A stretch of DNA of 64,000 nt from Sphingobacterium sp. UBA2700 (GTDB lineage Bacteria; Bacteroidota; Bacteroidia; Sphingobacteriales; Sphingobacteriaceae): assembly GCA_002354335.1 (NCBI GenBank), contig DELI01000013.1, positions 6,963-70,962 on the forward strand, written 5' to 3'. Below the pieces are notes generated by a model. It was not told the DNA's origin and ran no database searches. It saw only the letters and a program-made list of their open reading frames with translations. The position numbers and the translations under genes were made by a program. Shown one piece after another: positions 8,525 to 17,430 of the stretch. Position 1 is the stretch's first letter; the number at the start of each line of letters is the position of its first letter.

Positions 8525-11500
8525 TTAAAAATTATAACTGACACTAAGACTGAAACGTCGACCATCTTTTTTACGGTAGGTAATATTGTCGCCTTCTTCC
8601 TTATTATATTGGATAGATTTGCCTTCTTTTAATACAGAAAGTTTGTTTTCATCTTGTTCGTAATCGTGGATGTTAACATAATAACGTGTCCAATCGTCCA
8701 ACAGATTGGCCAGATTGAGCTTGACCTCCATTTTTTTCTTTAAGAAGTTGGCATAAAATTGCGCATCCAGCTGTTTTGGTGCCAATTCATACTCTACTCT
8801 TGCCATGTTAACATTGGCCAGGTTTGTACGATATCCACGGTGATTGTAGCTTGCAGTAGCGCCAAAACGGTCTCCCCAGTAGCCTAATGCCAAATTCAAT
8901 AACCAGGGAGATTGACCCATCAAAGGTCTGTCTTGGTTGGGATAACGCAGCTGGACACGTTCGGCTACCTGTGTTTCCGGATTGTTGACCCAAGTCCAGT
9001 GGGTCAATACATTGACCTTGGATTTGAGCAGCGTTCCATTTGCGGATATAAACAGGTCTTTAGCCCAATCCTGATCGGATATAAAGCTGAAATTTTTCCG
9101 GATCTCCAGTTCCAGTCCAAGATTTTTGGCATTTTCCATATTGGCAAATGTGTATGCATTGGTGGCTTGGTCAGATTGAACCAATTCGATGGGTTTATCC
9201 AACTTTTTGTGGTATCCTGTTAAGGAAATGATCTCACCTGGTGAAGGATACCATTCTAACCGTACATCCAAGTTGTCAATCAAGGTGGATTCTACGTGTT
9301 CGCCATGTACATATCCATCTATCTCAAAATCATACATTCCAAAAAGACCAACCTCTCTAAAGTCAGGACGTATTAGCGTTCTCGAATAACTTCCGCGGAT
9401 GTTGAATTCAGGTGTCAAACTATAGGTCGCATTGATCGAAGGAAGGAATCGCCAGTTACTCTCATTGACCCTGTTCTCTGCGGCTTCTATAGTGTTGGGG
9501 TCTGATTTACCAGGACCGTGTTTTCTCTTATAGAGTTCCTCCTGTTTCGAATTTAAACCGAAATACTCGGCACGTATCCCATATACTAAGCGGAGTTTGT
9601 CCCAAAGTTTTTGATCGGCCATCAAATAGAGGGCATGTGAACTCATATCTCCATTATAATACCGCCCGCCCAGTGCATCTGCATAGTAATAAGCCTGGCC
9701 CTCGCCATTCCCGATGTTTCCAGTTGAGAGGACTTGCTCATAGCTTGTCTCTATCGGGGGGGCTTTCTCACTGGTGCCTTCTACCCATGATCTTGTCCAA
9801 GGAGCAAATTTGTATACATCCAGCGATCGCTTTTTTGACCATGCCTGATAGCCCAATTTGATCAGCGTAGACACCTGTTTACCTTCTCCAAATCTGCGGG
9901 AAAATGCCGCACTCCAATTGTAATCCGTTTCATCGATATTTGTCCACATGCGCCAGTCCCTAAAAGTCCCTCCCGTTGAAGCCGCGGAATGGGTCATTAA
10001 ACCTGGTGTCTGAAAATAGGACTTATCGCCAATGATAGCGGTTAATCTATACGAGAGTTTACGCTCATCCAGGATCTGCTGCTTGATTTTATTGACAGCG
10101 AACATCCCTTCGGCTTTTATCTTCCAGGGTAATTGGTATTCGCCAATTAACTGGTGCTGTTGTAAAGACATCGCTTCAGGCAATTGATAGACAAGTTTAG
10201 TAGGTGTCGGAATAGACTCTTCACGAGCTTTCTGTATCGACTCATTATAGTTGTCACTGTAGGTCCGCGCATACATATTTTTCAAGACGATCTTAAAATT
10301 TCGCCCCTGTAGTCCCATATTTGCGACCAAGCCTCCATTACTGTTAAACCGATAGGATGTGCCTGCACCGTTGTCACCAAGGCCTAAACTGTCTATATAG
10401 TGACCGTCTGGAGATTTTCTCACATTGTTGAAAGACACGATGTTTTGCTCATTTCTGAAATTTGCTGATGCTGCAAATCCAAAGCGGTTTCCATTCTTCA
10501 GGTCATAGACACGTCCGAGCGAGAGGCGAAAGTTTTGATTTGGTGCACCTTTATATCGGTATAACCGCATGGGATCATTGTTCAACTTTTTGGACTGGGC
10601 AATGGCATCGAGGTCATTAAATTTAATATCATTTCCATATTCTGCCGGATTGAGCGGAGTACCGTTCAATTCGGGATCGGTCAGATTGTAGCCGGGAGGC
10701 GCATCCAATTGTGATGATCTATTGTTCCATACCCAGGTCTTCATTCCTTCAGGTATTTTTGCGGATTTATCAAAGAAACCGAAATACTCGCTGGTCTTTC
10801 GTTCGCCCAGACGGTAGAAATCTTTGCCGGTAGTTTGTGAATTACCACCTGTGCCTAATTGGATGCTGGTAAAATTCTGTTCGGGGATATCGATGGTATT
10901 CACCGATACCTGTCCGCCCGAAAATTCGGCAGATACATCTGGTGTTGCCGTTTTGTTGACCACGACGGAGCTTACCATCTCGGTAGGGATGATATCAAAA
11001 GAAAAATCACGCCTGTTCTGTGAAGTACTTGGAATGACTACACCGTCCAGCATGGCCTGATTGTAACGATCGGACATTCCCCGTACGATCACATTACGGT
11101 TGTTTACTGTCGTCAACCCCGTAACACGTTTCAGCACCTGCCCTATATCGTTATCCGGTGTACGGGCAATCTGCTCGGCAGAGATCCCATCGGTGACCGA
11201 AGCTGCGTTTTTCTGAGCAGCGTAAAGTCCTGCTACGCTTTCCTTTTTGAAACTGCCTGTTACCACTACCTGATCCAAGGTGCTGGTGGACAGGGACAGT
11301 ACGATATTGAGATTTGTCAGCTGTCCGGATTTTACCTCGATCTGAGTGATACGCTTCTTTTGGAAGGAGATGTAGCTCACCTCGAGCGTATAGCTTCCGG
11401 GAGTGATGGTAAAATAGTAGCTACCGTCCACACTGCTCTGTGCCGACAGGTTGGCCTCTATAATTTTTACGGATGCACCGGGAAGCGGTTCGCCCCGATC

Positions 11501-11914
11501 GTCCAGCACTTTTCCTGAGATGCGGCCAGGTTGTTGACTGGCTCTTTCTTTTGCATTGCTTACGGCAATAGATTTGTTGACCTGCTCAAAATTCAGCTTT
11601 TTGGTTTCGGTCAGCTGCTGCAGCACCATATCCAGTGTACTATGGGCAACATCGAAGGGCTCTAATTGGATACGACCTGTCTCCAGGGTATAGACAAAGG
11701 TAAAACCGGACTGCATGGACAGCTCGCTGAGCAGTTCGTGAACGGTAAGACTACTGTGATTGAGCTTCACCGATACCTCTGCGAGATTTTGTGATCTCAC
11801 TTCGCCGGCAAGCAGGACACCTGCGGTAAGCATGGAAATAACAGAGACCACGAAGGTTACTCTTGACATAAAACGTAATAGTTTAATTGCACGATTTTTT
11901 GTAAAATTGCACAT
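8525..11914 (-). CDS. TonB-dependent receptor with STN domain
   Basis: This 1129-residue outer-membrane receptor has an N-terminal signal region (about 15-43), a secretin/TonB STN domain (about 55-118) of the type that contacts FecR, a carboxypeptidase-like regulatory beta-sandwich (about 131-215, GRISGKVLDDRGEPLPGASV), a plug (about 215-340) and a beta-barrel ending in an aromatic residue (VSYNF). The plug reads as an ordinary TonB receptor rather than SusC, and no SusD partner is present. The ligand is unknown. The gene follows fecR and an ECF sigma gene, so expression is likely induced by its own ligand through the STN-FecR-sigma relay. Confidence 0.88.
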   Translation of the reverse strand: MCNFTKNRAIKLLRFMSRVTFVVSVISMLTAGVLLAGEVRSQNLAEVSVKLNHSSLTVHELLSELSMQSGFTFVYTLETGRIQLEPFDVAHSTLDMVLQQLTETKKLNFEQVNKSIAVSNAKERASQQPGRISGKVLDDRGEPLPGASVKIIEANLSAQSSVDGSYYFTITPGSYTLEVSYISFQKKRITQIEVKSGQLTNLNIVLSLSTSTLDQVVVTGSFKKESVAGLYAAQKNAASVTDGISAEQIARTPDNDIGQVLKRVTGLTTVNNRNVIVRGMSDRYNQAMLDGVVIPSTSQNRRDFSFDIIPTEMVSSVVVNKTATPDVSAEFSGGQVSVNTIDIPEQNFTSIQLGTGGNSQTTGKDFYRLGERKTSEYFGFFDKSAKIPEGMKTWVWNNRSSQLDAPPGYNLTDPELNGTPLNPAEYGNDIKFNDLDAIAQSKKLNNDPMRLYRYKGAPNQNFRLSLGRVYDLKNGNRFGFAASANFRNEQNIVSFNNVRKSPDGHYIDSLGLGDNGAGTSYRFNSNGGLVANMGLQGRNFKIVLKNMYARTYSDNYNESIQKAREESIPTPTKLVYQLPEAMSLQQHQLIGEYQLPWKIKAEGMFAVNKIKQQILDERKLSYRLTAIIGDKSYFQTPGLMTHSAASTGGTFRDWRMWTNIDETDYNWSAAFSRRFGEGKQVSTLIKLGYQAWSKKRSLDVYKFAPWTRSWVEGTSEKAPPIETSYEQVLSTGNIGNGEGQAYYYADALGGRYYNGDMSSHALYLMADQKLWDKLRLVYGIRAEYFGLNSKQEELYKRKHGPGKSDPNTIEAAENRVNESNWRFLPSINATYSLTPEFNIRGSYSRTLIRPDFREVGLFGMYDFEIDGYVHGEHVESTLIDNLDVRLEWYPSPGEIISLTGYHKKLDKPIELVQSDQATNAYTFANMENAKNLGLELEIRKNFSFISDQDWAKDLFISANGTLLKSKVNVLTHWTWVNNPETQVAERVQLRYPNQDRPLMGQSPWLLNLALGYWGDRFGATASYNHRGYRTNLANVNMARVEYELAPKQLDAQFYANFLKKKMEVKLNLANLLDDWTRYYVNIHDYEQDENKLSVLKEGKSIQYNKEEGDNITYRKKDGRRFSLSVSYNF

Positions 11915-11968
11915 AGCTTTTTTTTAATGGTTTTAAAATGAGAATGTAAGATCATGAAAGCTTTATTT

Positions 11969-11992
11969 GCGGGAGTGTTCCACCACTTCCGC
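11969..11992. other. Hairpin between fecR and TonB receptor
   Basis: GCGGGAGTG pairs with CACTTCCGC around a six-base loop. A T-rich run follows only in the plus direction, where no gene needs termination. On the transcribed minus strand it may stabilise or attenuate the downstream receptor message. Confidence 0.4.
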
Positions 11993-12065
11993 TTTTTGCT
12001 TTTTTATGTTTTGCTGTTGGGTACTGTTACATAGGCATTCGTATTTATGGTTGATAATGATTTGA

Positions 12066-13034
12066 TTATTTGATGATTATTTTTCCGGCGGTATGTTCAT
12101 ACGAGAATCCTTTGCCCGATTTGCTCAGCAGTAACAGGATATTATCTAAGGTTTCTCCCTGAACATTAAGATAGTAACGTTCGTGAAGCATATCGTTGTT
12201 TTCGATTACGATGGACATTCCGTAGGTTCTTTCTAACTCCCTGCAAATTGCTGCCAGTGGCACAAATTCAAAATGAAGGATATTCTGTTGCCATTCGCTG
12301 ATTTTTTTGACCGCTATAGGTGTGGTTTTGGTGAGTCTTTGCTCTTTATCGTAGTCGAACTGTTCGCCCGGGTGGAGCAGAGCTAACTCTTTTTTTGTTG
12401 CTCCGTTCTTCGACACAGCAACCTTGCCGGTTGCCACACGTATCACCGCCTGCTCGTCGCTGTCGTAAGCCTTTACATCAAAACTGGTGCCCAGTACCTT
12501 TACGGTCAGGTCTTTCGTGTAGACGATAAAAGGTCGGTCGGGATCGGAAACGACGTCGAAGAATGCTTGTCCCTCCAATTGAATTTCTCGGTTTTCCGGA
12601 CTGAAATTTCGCGGGTAACGTATCGTAGATGCTGCATTCAGTATAATGGAAGAGCCATCCGGTAGAGTCAGCTGTATTTTTTCACTGGTAGCGGTCATGG
12701 TTTCCTGCACATCAGCCACATGGGCAAAGGGAGTAGAGCTCGCCTGTGGCTGATCCTTTGCCGGCCAAAAGTTGAACACCAGCAAAAAGATAGCAGCAGC
12801 GGTTCCTGCCTGCCATAAAATACGTTTTATGGTTTTCCGTTGTTGCAGTTTTGCTACTTGACGGAGTGCTTTAGCGGTGACTTCCTCCGAAGCCCGGTCA
12901 ATCTCCTGTTCGCTCGGGAGCGCATGATCCTCCATCTGATCATACCAAGTGTGTATACGTTCGATTTCTTCGGGGGTACATTGTCCCTTTATGTATTTTT
13001 CTACCAATAATTGGCGGTCTGTCTGTTTGCCCAT
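12066..13034 (-). CDS. FecR-family anti-sigma factor
   Basis: This 322-residue protein has a short N-terminal sigma-binding region (1-85, with a PEEIERIHTWYD segment), one membrane helix (about 89-106), a periplasmic FecR domain (about 110-210, including LTLPDGSSIILNAAS and VKVLGTSFDVKAY) and a C-terminal DUF4974-type domain (about 250-322) that in this family interacts with the receptor STN domain. It should hold the cognate ECF sigma factor inactive until the TonB receptor binds ligand. It lies between the sigma gene (129 bases upstream) and the receptor gene (151 bases downstream). Confidence 0.9.
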   Translation of the reverse strand: MGKQTDRQLLVEKYIKGQCTPEEIERIHTWYDQMEDHALPSEQEIDRASEEVTAKALRQVAKLQQRKTIKRILWQAGTAAAIFLLVFNFWPAKDQPQASSTPFAHVADVQETMTATSEKIQLTLPDGSSIILNAASTIRYPRNFSPENREIQLEGQAFFDVVSDPDRPFIVYTKDLTVKVLGTSFDVKAYDSDEQAVIRVATGKVAVSKNGATKKELALLHPGEQFDYDKEQRLTKTTPIAVKKISEWQQNILHFEFVPLAAICRELERTYGMSIVIENNDMLHERYYLNVQGETLDNILLLLSKSGKGFSYEHTAGKIIIK

Positions 13035-13163
13035 ACACTCTTATTATCGGAGAAACGGGCAAGTAGTACCATTAAAAAATCGTTGTTTTTGTGTTAAGAT
13101 AATATTATTTGATTGCGGATCGTGATAATTGGTGTTCTCCTTGAAAAGGGAAGCATGTTCCGG

Positions 13164-13742
13164 CTAAGAGAATAGAAAGGCTATCATTAGAAAATAGGAA
13201 AGCTCGCTGTCTTTAAGGTGTTGGCGAAAGGTCTGCAGTACCGTTGAGATATAGTTTTTGACTGTTTGTTCTGAAAGGTTGAGCCGGATGGAAATCTCCC
13301 GGATCGATAGACCTTCCTTGCGGCTGAGCTTAAAAACTTCCTGTACCGTTTGAGGCATTTTGGAAAGCAGGCCATTAAAATCGTGTTCAAGGTCATTGGC
13401 AAGGATCTGATCTTCTGCTGACCATTGTTTTTGTTCCTGGTTGATCAGAGCAAGGCTGAGGGCACTTGTTTTCTTCTGAAACAGGTAGCGGTCTACGACG
13501 GCATAATGCGCCGCCTTTGACAAATAAGGCGCAAAGGTATCTGTGATATATATGCTGTTACGTTGTTTCCAGAGCGAGATGTAGATATCCTGTAACATAT
13601 CTTTGGTTTCTTCTTCCTCACCGATACGACGGTAAATCTGTTTGTACAGTTGCTTTCTGTAACGATGCAGCACTACAGCAAAGGCCTGTTGGTCATCTTT
13701 TTGTATGAGAGCAAATAGTTCTGTATCGGACAACTGTTCCAT
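13164..13742 (-). CDS. ECF RNA polymerase sigma factor
   Basis: From the ATG at 13742 this is a 192-residue sigma-70 family protein with region 2 (about 12-80, including the DMLQDIYISLWKQR helix) and region 4 (about 125-180, with SIREISIRLNLSEQTVKNYI). A further ATG at 13772 would add ten residues that do not resemble the family N-terminus (MEQLSDTELF is typical). It should direct transcription of the downstream TonB receptor operon. A hydrophobic C-terminal tail (YFLMIAFLF) follows region 4, as is often seen in Bacteroidota FecI-like sigmas. Confidence 0.88.
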   Translation of the reverse strand: MEQLSDTELFALIQKDDQQAFAVVLHRYRKQLYKQIYRRIGEEEETKDMLQDIYISLWKQRNSIYITDTFAPYLSKAAHYAVVDRYLFQKKTSALSLALINQEQKQWSAEDQILANDLEHDFNGLLSKMPQTVQEVFKLSRKEGLSIREISIRLNLSEQTVKNYISTVLQTFRQHLKDSELSYFLMIAFLFS

Positions 13743-14038
13743 CGGGACAAAGATAACTGCATTTCTGTACACAGTGTGTTAAGTTTTTGTTAGCAGTGGT
13801 GTTAAACGCTCTTCATTCGGACAATACTTAATAACCCCAAAAATCTGTTCTATAAATGAAACGTGAGGGTTGCTCTATAACACATGGATATGATATAGAA
13901 GTTTTGAATGTCTTTCCTTATTCAAATATAACTTTTGGGTATCCAGCAGTTATTGAAAGGTGGTTTATATAGAATTAACAATTTTTAAATATGGATGTAA
14001 CAGCGGATGCTTATGTTTAACCGTTTAAAATCCGAAAA

Positions 14039-14656
14039 ATGAAAACATACTTTATATCATTTGTGGCCTTATTGATTGGCTTAAGTTCGTGTAACCAAAA
14101 CAACAATCGCCAGGATCAGGAAGTCGGTAAAACCGACACACTGCAACTTCCCGCGGTTGCTGAGACTACCGTATCCATTGGGTTCAATTTGGATCAGGTT
14201 CCTCTGTTTAAACAGGAGGTTGGGGAGTTCCCTTACCTGTCTGCTCCTTCGGGATACCGTCATGGGGACGAGAAGCAGAAAACCTTGGAAGAGAAATACT
14301 TCTTTTATAATGATAGTCTGGTCAGGAAAGTTAGCGGTCAGTATTTTCATACCACTGTTTTTCAGCAGGGAGATGTATTTGAGGATACGTACTTGGTCAA
14401 TGCGTACAAAAAGGCGATCGGGAAATTGGGAGGGGTCGAGTTCTATTCAGGCGGTCTTCCTGCGTCGGCCGGAGACCTGATCGACAAGGAAAATCCTGCA
14501 TACGTAGCGGATATGTATGATCCGCGTCCTTACAAATACAAGCAATTCCTGATCCGTACATCGAAGGAAAATATCTGGATCGAATTGTGCCACGGACTGA
14601 ATGCTAATCAGATTGATCTGACGGTCGTAAGGGAAGAGGTTGAAAATGAAGAGTAA
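14039..14656 (+). CDS. Hypothetical lipoprotein
   Basis: This 205-residue protein has a lipoprotein signal (lipobox LSSC, Cys at 18) and an Asn/Gln-rich linker. The mature domain (about 50-200) contains EFPYLSAPSGY and repeated aromatic strands. It recalls the domain found in front of OmpA modules in some Bacteroidota proteins, but there is no OmpA domain here, so it may be a shortened relative. No function is assigned. It is followed 12 bases later by a decayed universal-stress-protein gene, so this locus is partly degraded. Confidence 0.65.
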   Translation: MKTYFISFVALLIGLSSCNQNNNRQDQEVGKTDTLQLPAVAETTVSIGFNLDQVPLFKQEVGEFPYLSAPSGYRHGDEKQKTLEEKYFFYNDSLVRKVSGQYFHTTVFQQGDVFEDTYLVNAYKKAIGKLGGVEFYSGGLPASAGDLIDKENPAYVADMYDPRPYKYKQFLIRTSKENIWIELCHGLNANQIDLTVVREEVENEE

Positions 14657-14668
14657 TATACCTATTAT

Positions 14669-14881
14669 ATGGATACGATTATCATAACAACGCATTTTTC
14701 GGAATCGGTCATGAATGCTGTCAGGTATGGGGCGGGATTGGTTGTGGTGAGTGCGACGGGCAAGGGTGGCCTGGAAAAGCTTCTGCTTGTGTTTGCTTGC
14801 GATTTGAAAGAGGTTAACCGGAGTACGCCGGTTTCGGAGATCGGCTGGTGGTTGAATGGCGGTTATGTTGTATCTGCGTGA
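14669..14881 (+). pseudogene. Universal stress protein remnant with internal deletion
   Basis: The 70-codon frame begins MDTIIITTHFSESVMNAVRYG, the classic Usp N-terminus, and continues directly into VVVSATGKGGLEKLLL, which normally occurs near the Usp C-terminus about 100 residues later. The middle of the fold has been removed in frame, and the last 20 residues no longer match. The ATP-binding G-2x-G-9x-G loop is incomplete. A functional product is unlikely. Confidence 0.6.
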
Positions 14882-15157
14882 ACATATTGCCTTTGGGGAG
14901 GGGGTGATACCGCTTTTCTATCTTGGGGGGTATCGGCCTGTGGCTACCGGAGATTGGGAATTTGTCGTGTCCGGAATTTGGGAATGAAGGCACGTGGTTC
15001 GTGGGTGGTTGAGTGAATACATTTTAAATTGACTGCGGATTTTTATTGCTGGGTATAGCATTTAGGCGGTAATTGGGGTGCTGGTATGAGCTGCGGAAGG
15101 TAAACGTTTTGCTTTCATTGGGAAAAGCTTAACTTTAGGTTGGTCAAAATAACGATT

Positions 15158-15292
15158 ATGGGACTACTATCTTTTTTCTCTAAGCTGTTCGGAGCAAGGC
15201 GTAAATGGAACGGAACGCCGGAAATGTTTCTTGCCATGGTCATGTTTATGCAAAAGAAGAATAATCCTGAGTATGTTAAACATGAGGAGTGA
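15158..15292 (+). CDS. Small hypothetical ORF (44 aa)
   Basis: An ATG-initiated frame encodes 44 residues beginning MGLLSFFSKLFGARRKW, an amphipathic basic N-terminus, and ending at a TGA. It lies among gene remnants and may be the 5' stub of a lost gene or a chance frame. I recognise no family. Confidence 0.25.
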   Translation: MGLLSFFSKLFGARRKWNGTPEMFLAMVMFMQKKNNPEYVKHEE

Positions 15293-15316
15293 AGCAGTAT
15301 AAAGAGTGGATACCAT

Positions 15317-15471
15317 AAGAAATCTGTTGTTCTTACCATCGAGGATGAAACGACCTTCGCCAACCTTGTGGTTTGGGGCAAATTTTCGAGGAATACTGGA
15401 GGTGGATCATGCAATCCCGACTATTGCTGGTTACTGGCAAAGATAAGGTGATTCACGTAATCCTGCCATAA
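15317..15471 (+). pseudogene. Error-prone DNA polymerase DnaE2 C-terminal remnant, frameshifted
   Basis: The plus strand encodes VVLTIEDETTFANLVVW and, after a one-base frame change near 15372, IFEEYWRWIMQSRLLLVTG and KVIHVILP before a TAA. These match in order the C-terminal OB-fold of DnaE2/ImuC-type polymerases (consensus ITIEDETG-ANLVV, then QSRLLLVEGK and VIHVI). Upstream polymerase domains are absent. It is a dead fragment. Confidence 0.65.
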
Positions 15472-15653
15472 TATGAACCTCCTCCTCCATGCGAGTGTGG
15501 AAGCGAAGGGCATCATTTCAATTTACGAGTCTACACACGCGGATGAGAAAGATGGGGATGCGAACAGGGGGAATGGTGTTTAGGTTGAGGAATTTCAATT
15601 GATTTGGTGGCCTATTCGCATCAAATATTATTTGTTCCTAACTCTCAATGTTT
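15472..15653. other. Intergenic, no gene seen
   Basis: No reading frame or structured element is convincing here. It may be further decayed coding sequence downstream of the polymerase fragment. Confidence 0.3.
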
Positions 15654-16457
15654 TTAATCTTTCATTTTAGGTTTACTAGTATTTTTAAGCAGTAACAACC
15701 TATCTTTCAATTCATCAATGGTTAAATATTTATTCTCGAATTTTGTATGTAACATTCTATGGCAATTGGGGCATACAAGTGCTAAATCATCAAGTTGCGT
15801 TTGAGTAAAGCCTGTCTCTGAAATTGGGGTTCGGTGATGACATTCGATATATTCGATACCATATGCTAAAGGGAATGAAAAATCACACACTTCACAAATT
15901 AATCTGTTATTGGAAATAGCTAGTTGTTTTTTTCTCTTTACAATTTTTGTGTCTCTTTCTCTAATCATATGGGATACAAGTTTTAGTTTTCCTTCGGTCA
16001 CTGTAAGGTCTGGGACAGAAATATCAATATCCGACAAGGCAGCGTCTACGTTAATTAGTGAAACCTTTTCTTTGTTTACAAAGTAGGATTTAAATCTTTG
16101 CCATATGTCTAATTGTAGCTCCTCGATATCATTTACATTCTTCATATTGCCGATTTCGCAAGCGTTGCCTCCGGAAACCCCACCGAGCGGAATATTCTTC
16201 CACAACGTATCAGCAACGAGTATGAAGTTCTCTTTGCCTGTTTTAGCAATTACTTTTACCCGCCTACCAAACCGATATTTCGGTCTTACGTCCTCATCGA
16301 ACTCTCCTTCATCAATAGGGGAAACCAAATGTGTAAATGCGGAGATCTCATTGATTTTTTGACGGAGGAGTATAATATCTCCTATTTGGGGACTGCTCAC
16401 ATTTTTACGATGTTTCGTAGGGAAGTTAAGGACAAAGGTGTTTCCATTCAGGTTCAA
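15654..16457 (-). CDS. HNH endonuclease with N-terminal PUA/EVE-like domain
   Basis: This 267-residue protein has a C-terminal HNH nuclease module with structural zinc cysteines C188/C191 and C229/C232 and the catalytic signature IECHHRTP...LALVCPNCHRMLH (H207/H208, H233, H237). The N-terminal ~100 residues (PQIGDIILLRQKIN, FTHLVSPID, RRVKVIAKT) look like a PUA-fold module of the EVE/ASCH type; in known fusions such modules read modified bases ahead of an HNH nuclease. A role in modification-dependent restriction is therefore plausible but unproven. Its 5' end overlaps by 20 bases the divergent gene at 16438, and it lies in an accessory region rich in gene remnants. Confidence 0.8.
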   Translation of the reverse strand: MNLNGNTFVLNFPTKHRKNVSSPQIGDIILLRQKINEISAFTHLVSPIDEGEFDEDVRPKYRFGRRVKVIAKTGKENFILVADTLWKNIPLGGVSGGNACEIGNMKNVNDIEELQLDIWQRFKSYFVNKEKVSLINVDAALSDIDISVPDLTVTEGKLKLVSHMIRERDTKIVKRKKQLAISNNRLICEVCDFSFPLAYGIEYIECHHRTPISETGFTQTQLDDLALVCPNCHRMLHTKFENKYLTIDELKDRLLLLKNTSKPKMKD

Positions 16458-17133
16458 AGATACTTTTTTAGAAGCTGAACGTGACCGGCGGCTGGCAGCT
16501 GGAAAGATTGGAGATAGCTATTGCTGGCATCCTTTATACCATATCCATAATATTATCCGGCAACACCATACCGGAGTGAGACTTACTAGAGACGTTCAAG
16601 GTACAATAGTTGTTTTTGAAGCACTTGTTGAAACCGAAACTGAAGAATTTGATTATCTGGATAATTTGAATAGCCAGGTCGTCATGGTAAAAATTGGCAA
16701 GATTGTTATATTGGCAGTCCTGAATGATAGTCGGTTTTGTCTGGCAGGCTACAAAACGTTTTTAAGTAAGATTAATGGTGCACTTAATTCCGTACAAATA
16801 CGAGAACTGTTTGCACGGCTAAGATATCTGAACGAAAATATCAAGCGAAGGCCGAAATATTATTCTTTGTTTAAAAATAATATCTATAAGATAGCAGCGA
16901 GGGTGCCAAATAAGGTTGAGTTCCTACAAGGCGCAAACCAGAAAGCGAATCTCTTTAAGCTTATGCGTTTTTATATCGAAGACCTAATGCCTCCCGACCT
17001 ATTTGACCGCAAGCAATTGGTCAAGGATCTAGAGGAGGGGCGTGCTCAATACATTTTTGATGAGCATTTCAATTTCTTTCAACACCCAAGCTATTCTCAA
17101 CAAATGGCGGCACTGGAACAAGAACTAAAATAA
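16438..17133 (+). CDS. Hypothetical protein, possibly 5'-truncated
   Basis: From a GTG at 16438 the frame encodes 231 residues with no signal peptide or membrane helix. It has a mixed alpha/beta first half (VFEALVETETEEFDYLD, VVMVKIGKIVILAV) and a helical, charged second half. The frame stays open for several codons upstream of the GTG, antisense to the HNH gene, so the true start was probably lost or lies at a rare codon. I do not recognise the family. The 20-base overlap with a divergent gene suggests the two came together by rearrangement. Confidence 0.6.
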   Translation: MFPFRFKDTFLEAERDRRLAAGKIGDSYCWHPLYHIHNIIRQHHTGVRLTRDVQGTIVVFEALVETETEEFDYLDNLNSQVVMVKIGKIVILAVLNDSRFCLAGYKTFLSKINGALNSVQIRELFARLRYLNENIKRRPKYYSLFKNNIYKIAARVPNKVEFLQGANQKANLFKLMRFYIEDLMPPDLFDRKQLVKDLEEGRAQYIFDEHFNFFQHPSYSQQMAALEQELK

Positions 17134-17256
17134 CGTTAGTCCGCTTGAAGTTCTTTATTGTAAAAGGCAGCTTTTAAACTATTTGAGCAGATGCTTTGCA
17201 TCCAAAATAGCCTCATAGTCTTCTATAAAGTTAGACTTTTCGCAACTCGACTCTAC

Positions 17257-17287
17257 GAAAAGCGACTTGAAAAAGTCGCTTTTTTTA
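17257..17287. terminator. Strong intrinsic terminator
   Basis: AAAAGCGACTT pairs with AAGTCGCTTTTTTT around a tiny loop, giving a strong stem with a T-run. It ends the transcript of the hypothetical gene at 16438-17133. Confidence 0.8.
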
Positions 17288-17430
17288 TGCCCTAATGTAC
17301 CCTGTAACCACGCACAAACTCAATGATCCTTCTTCCTCCTAATCCTTCTCTCGGGTTATTTATCCCAGCCCCATCAACATTCTCCTCCTAACATTGTTAA
17401 TTAATTATCATCCCATAAACATCATTCAGA

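Noticed and set aside
15115..15414. A minus-strand 99-codon frame opposite the polymerase fragment
   Set aside because: The plus strand carries recognisable DnaE2 motifs; the minus frame has none.
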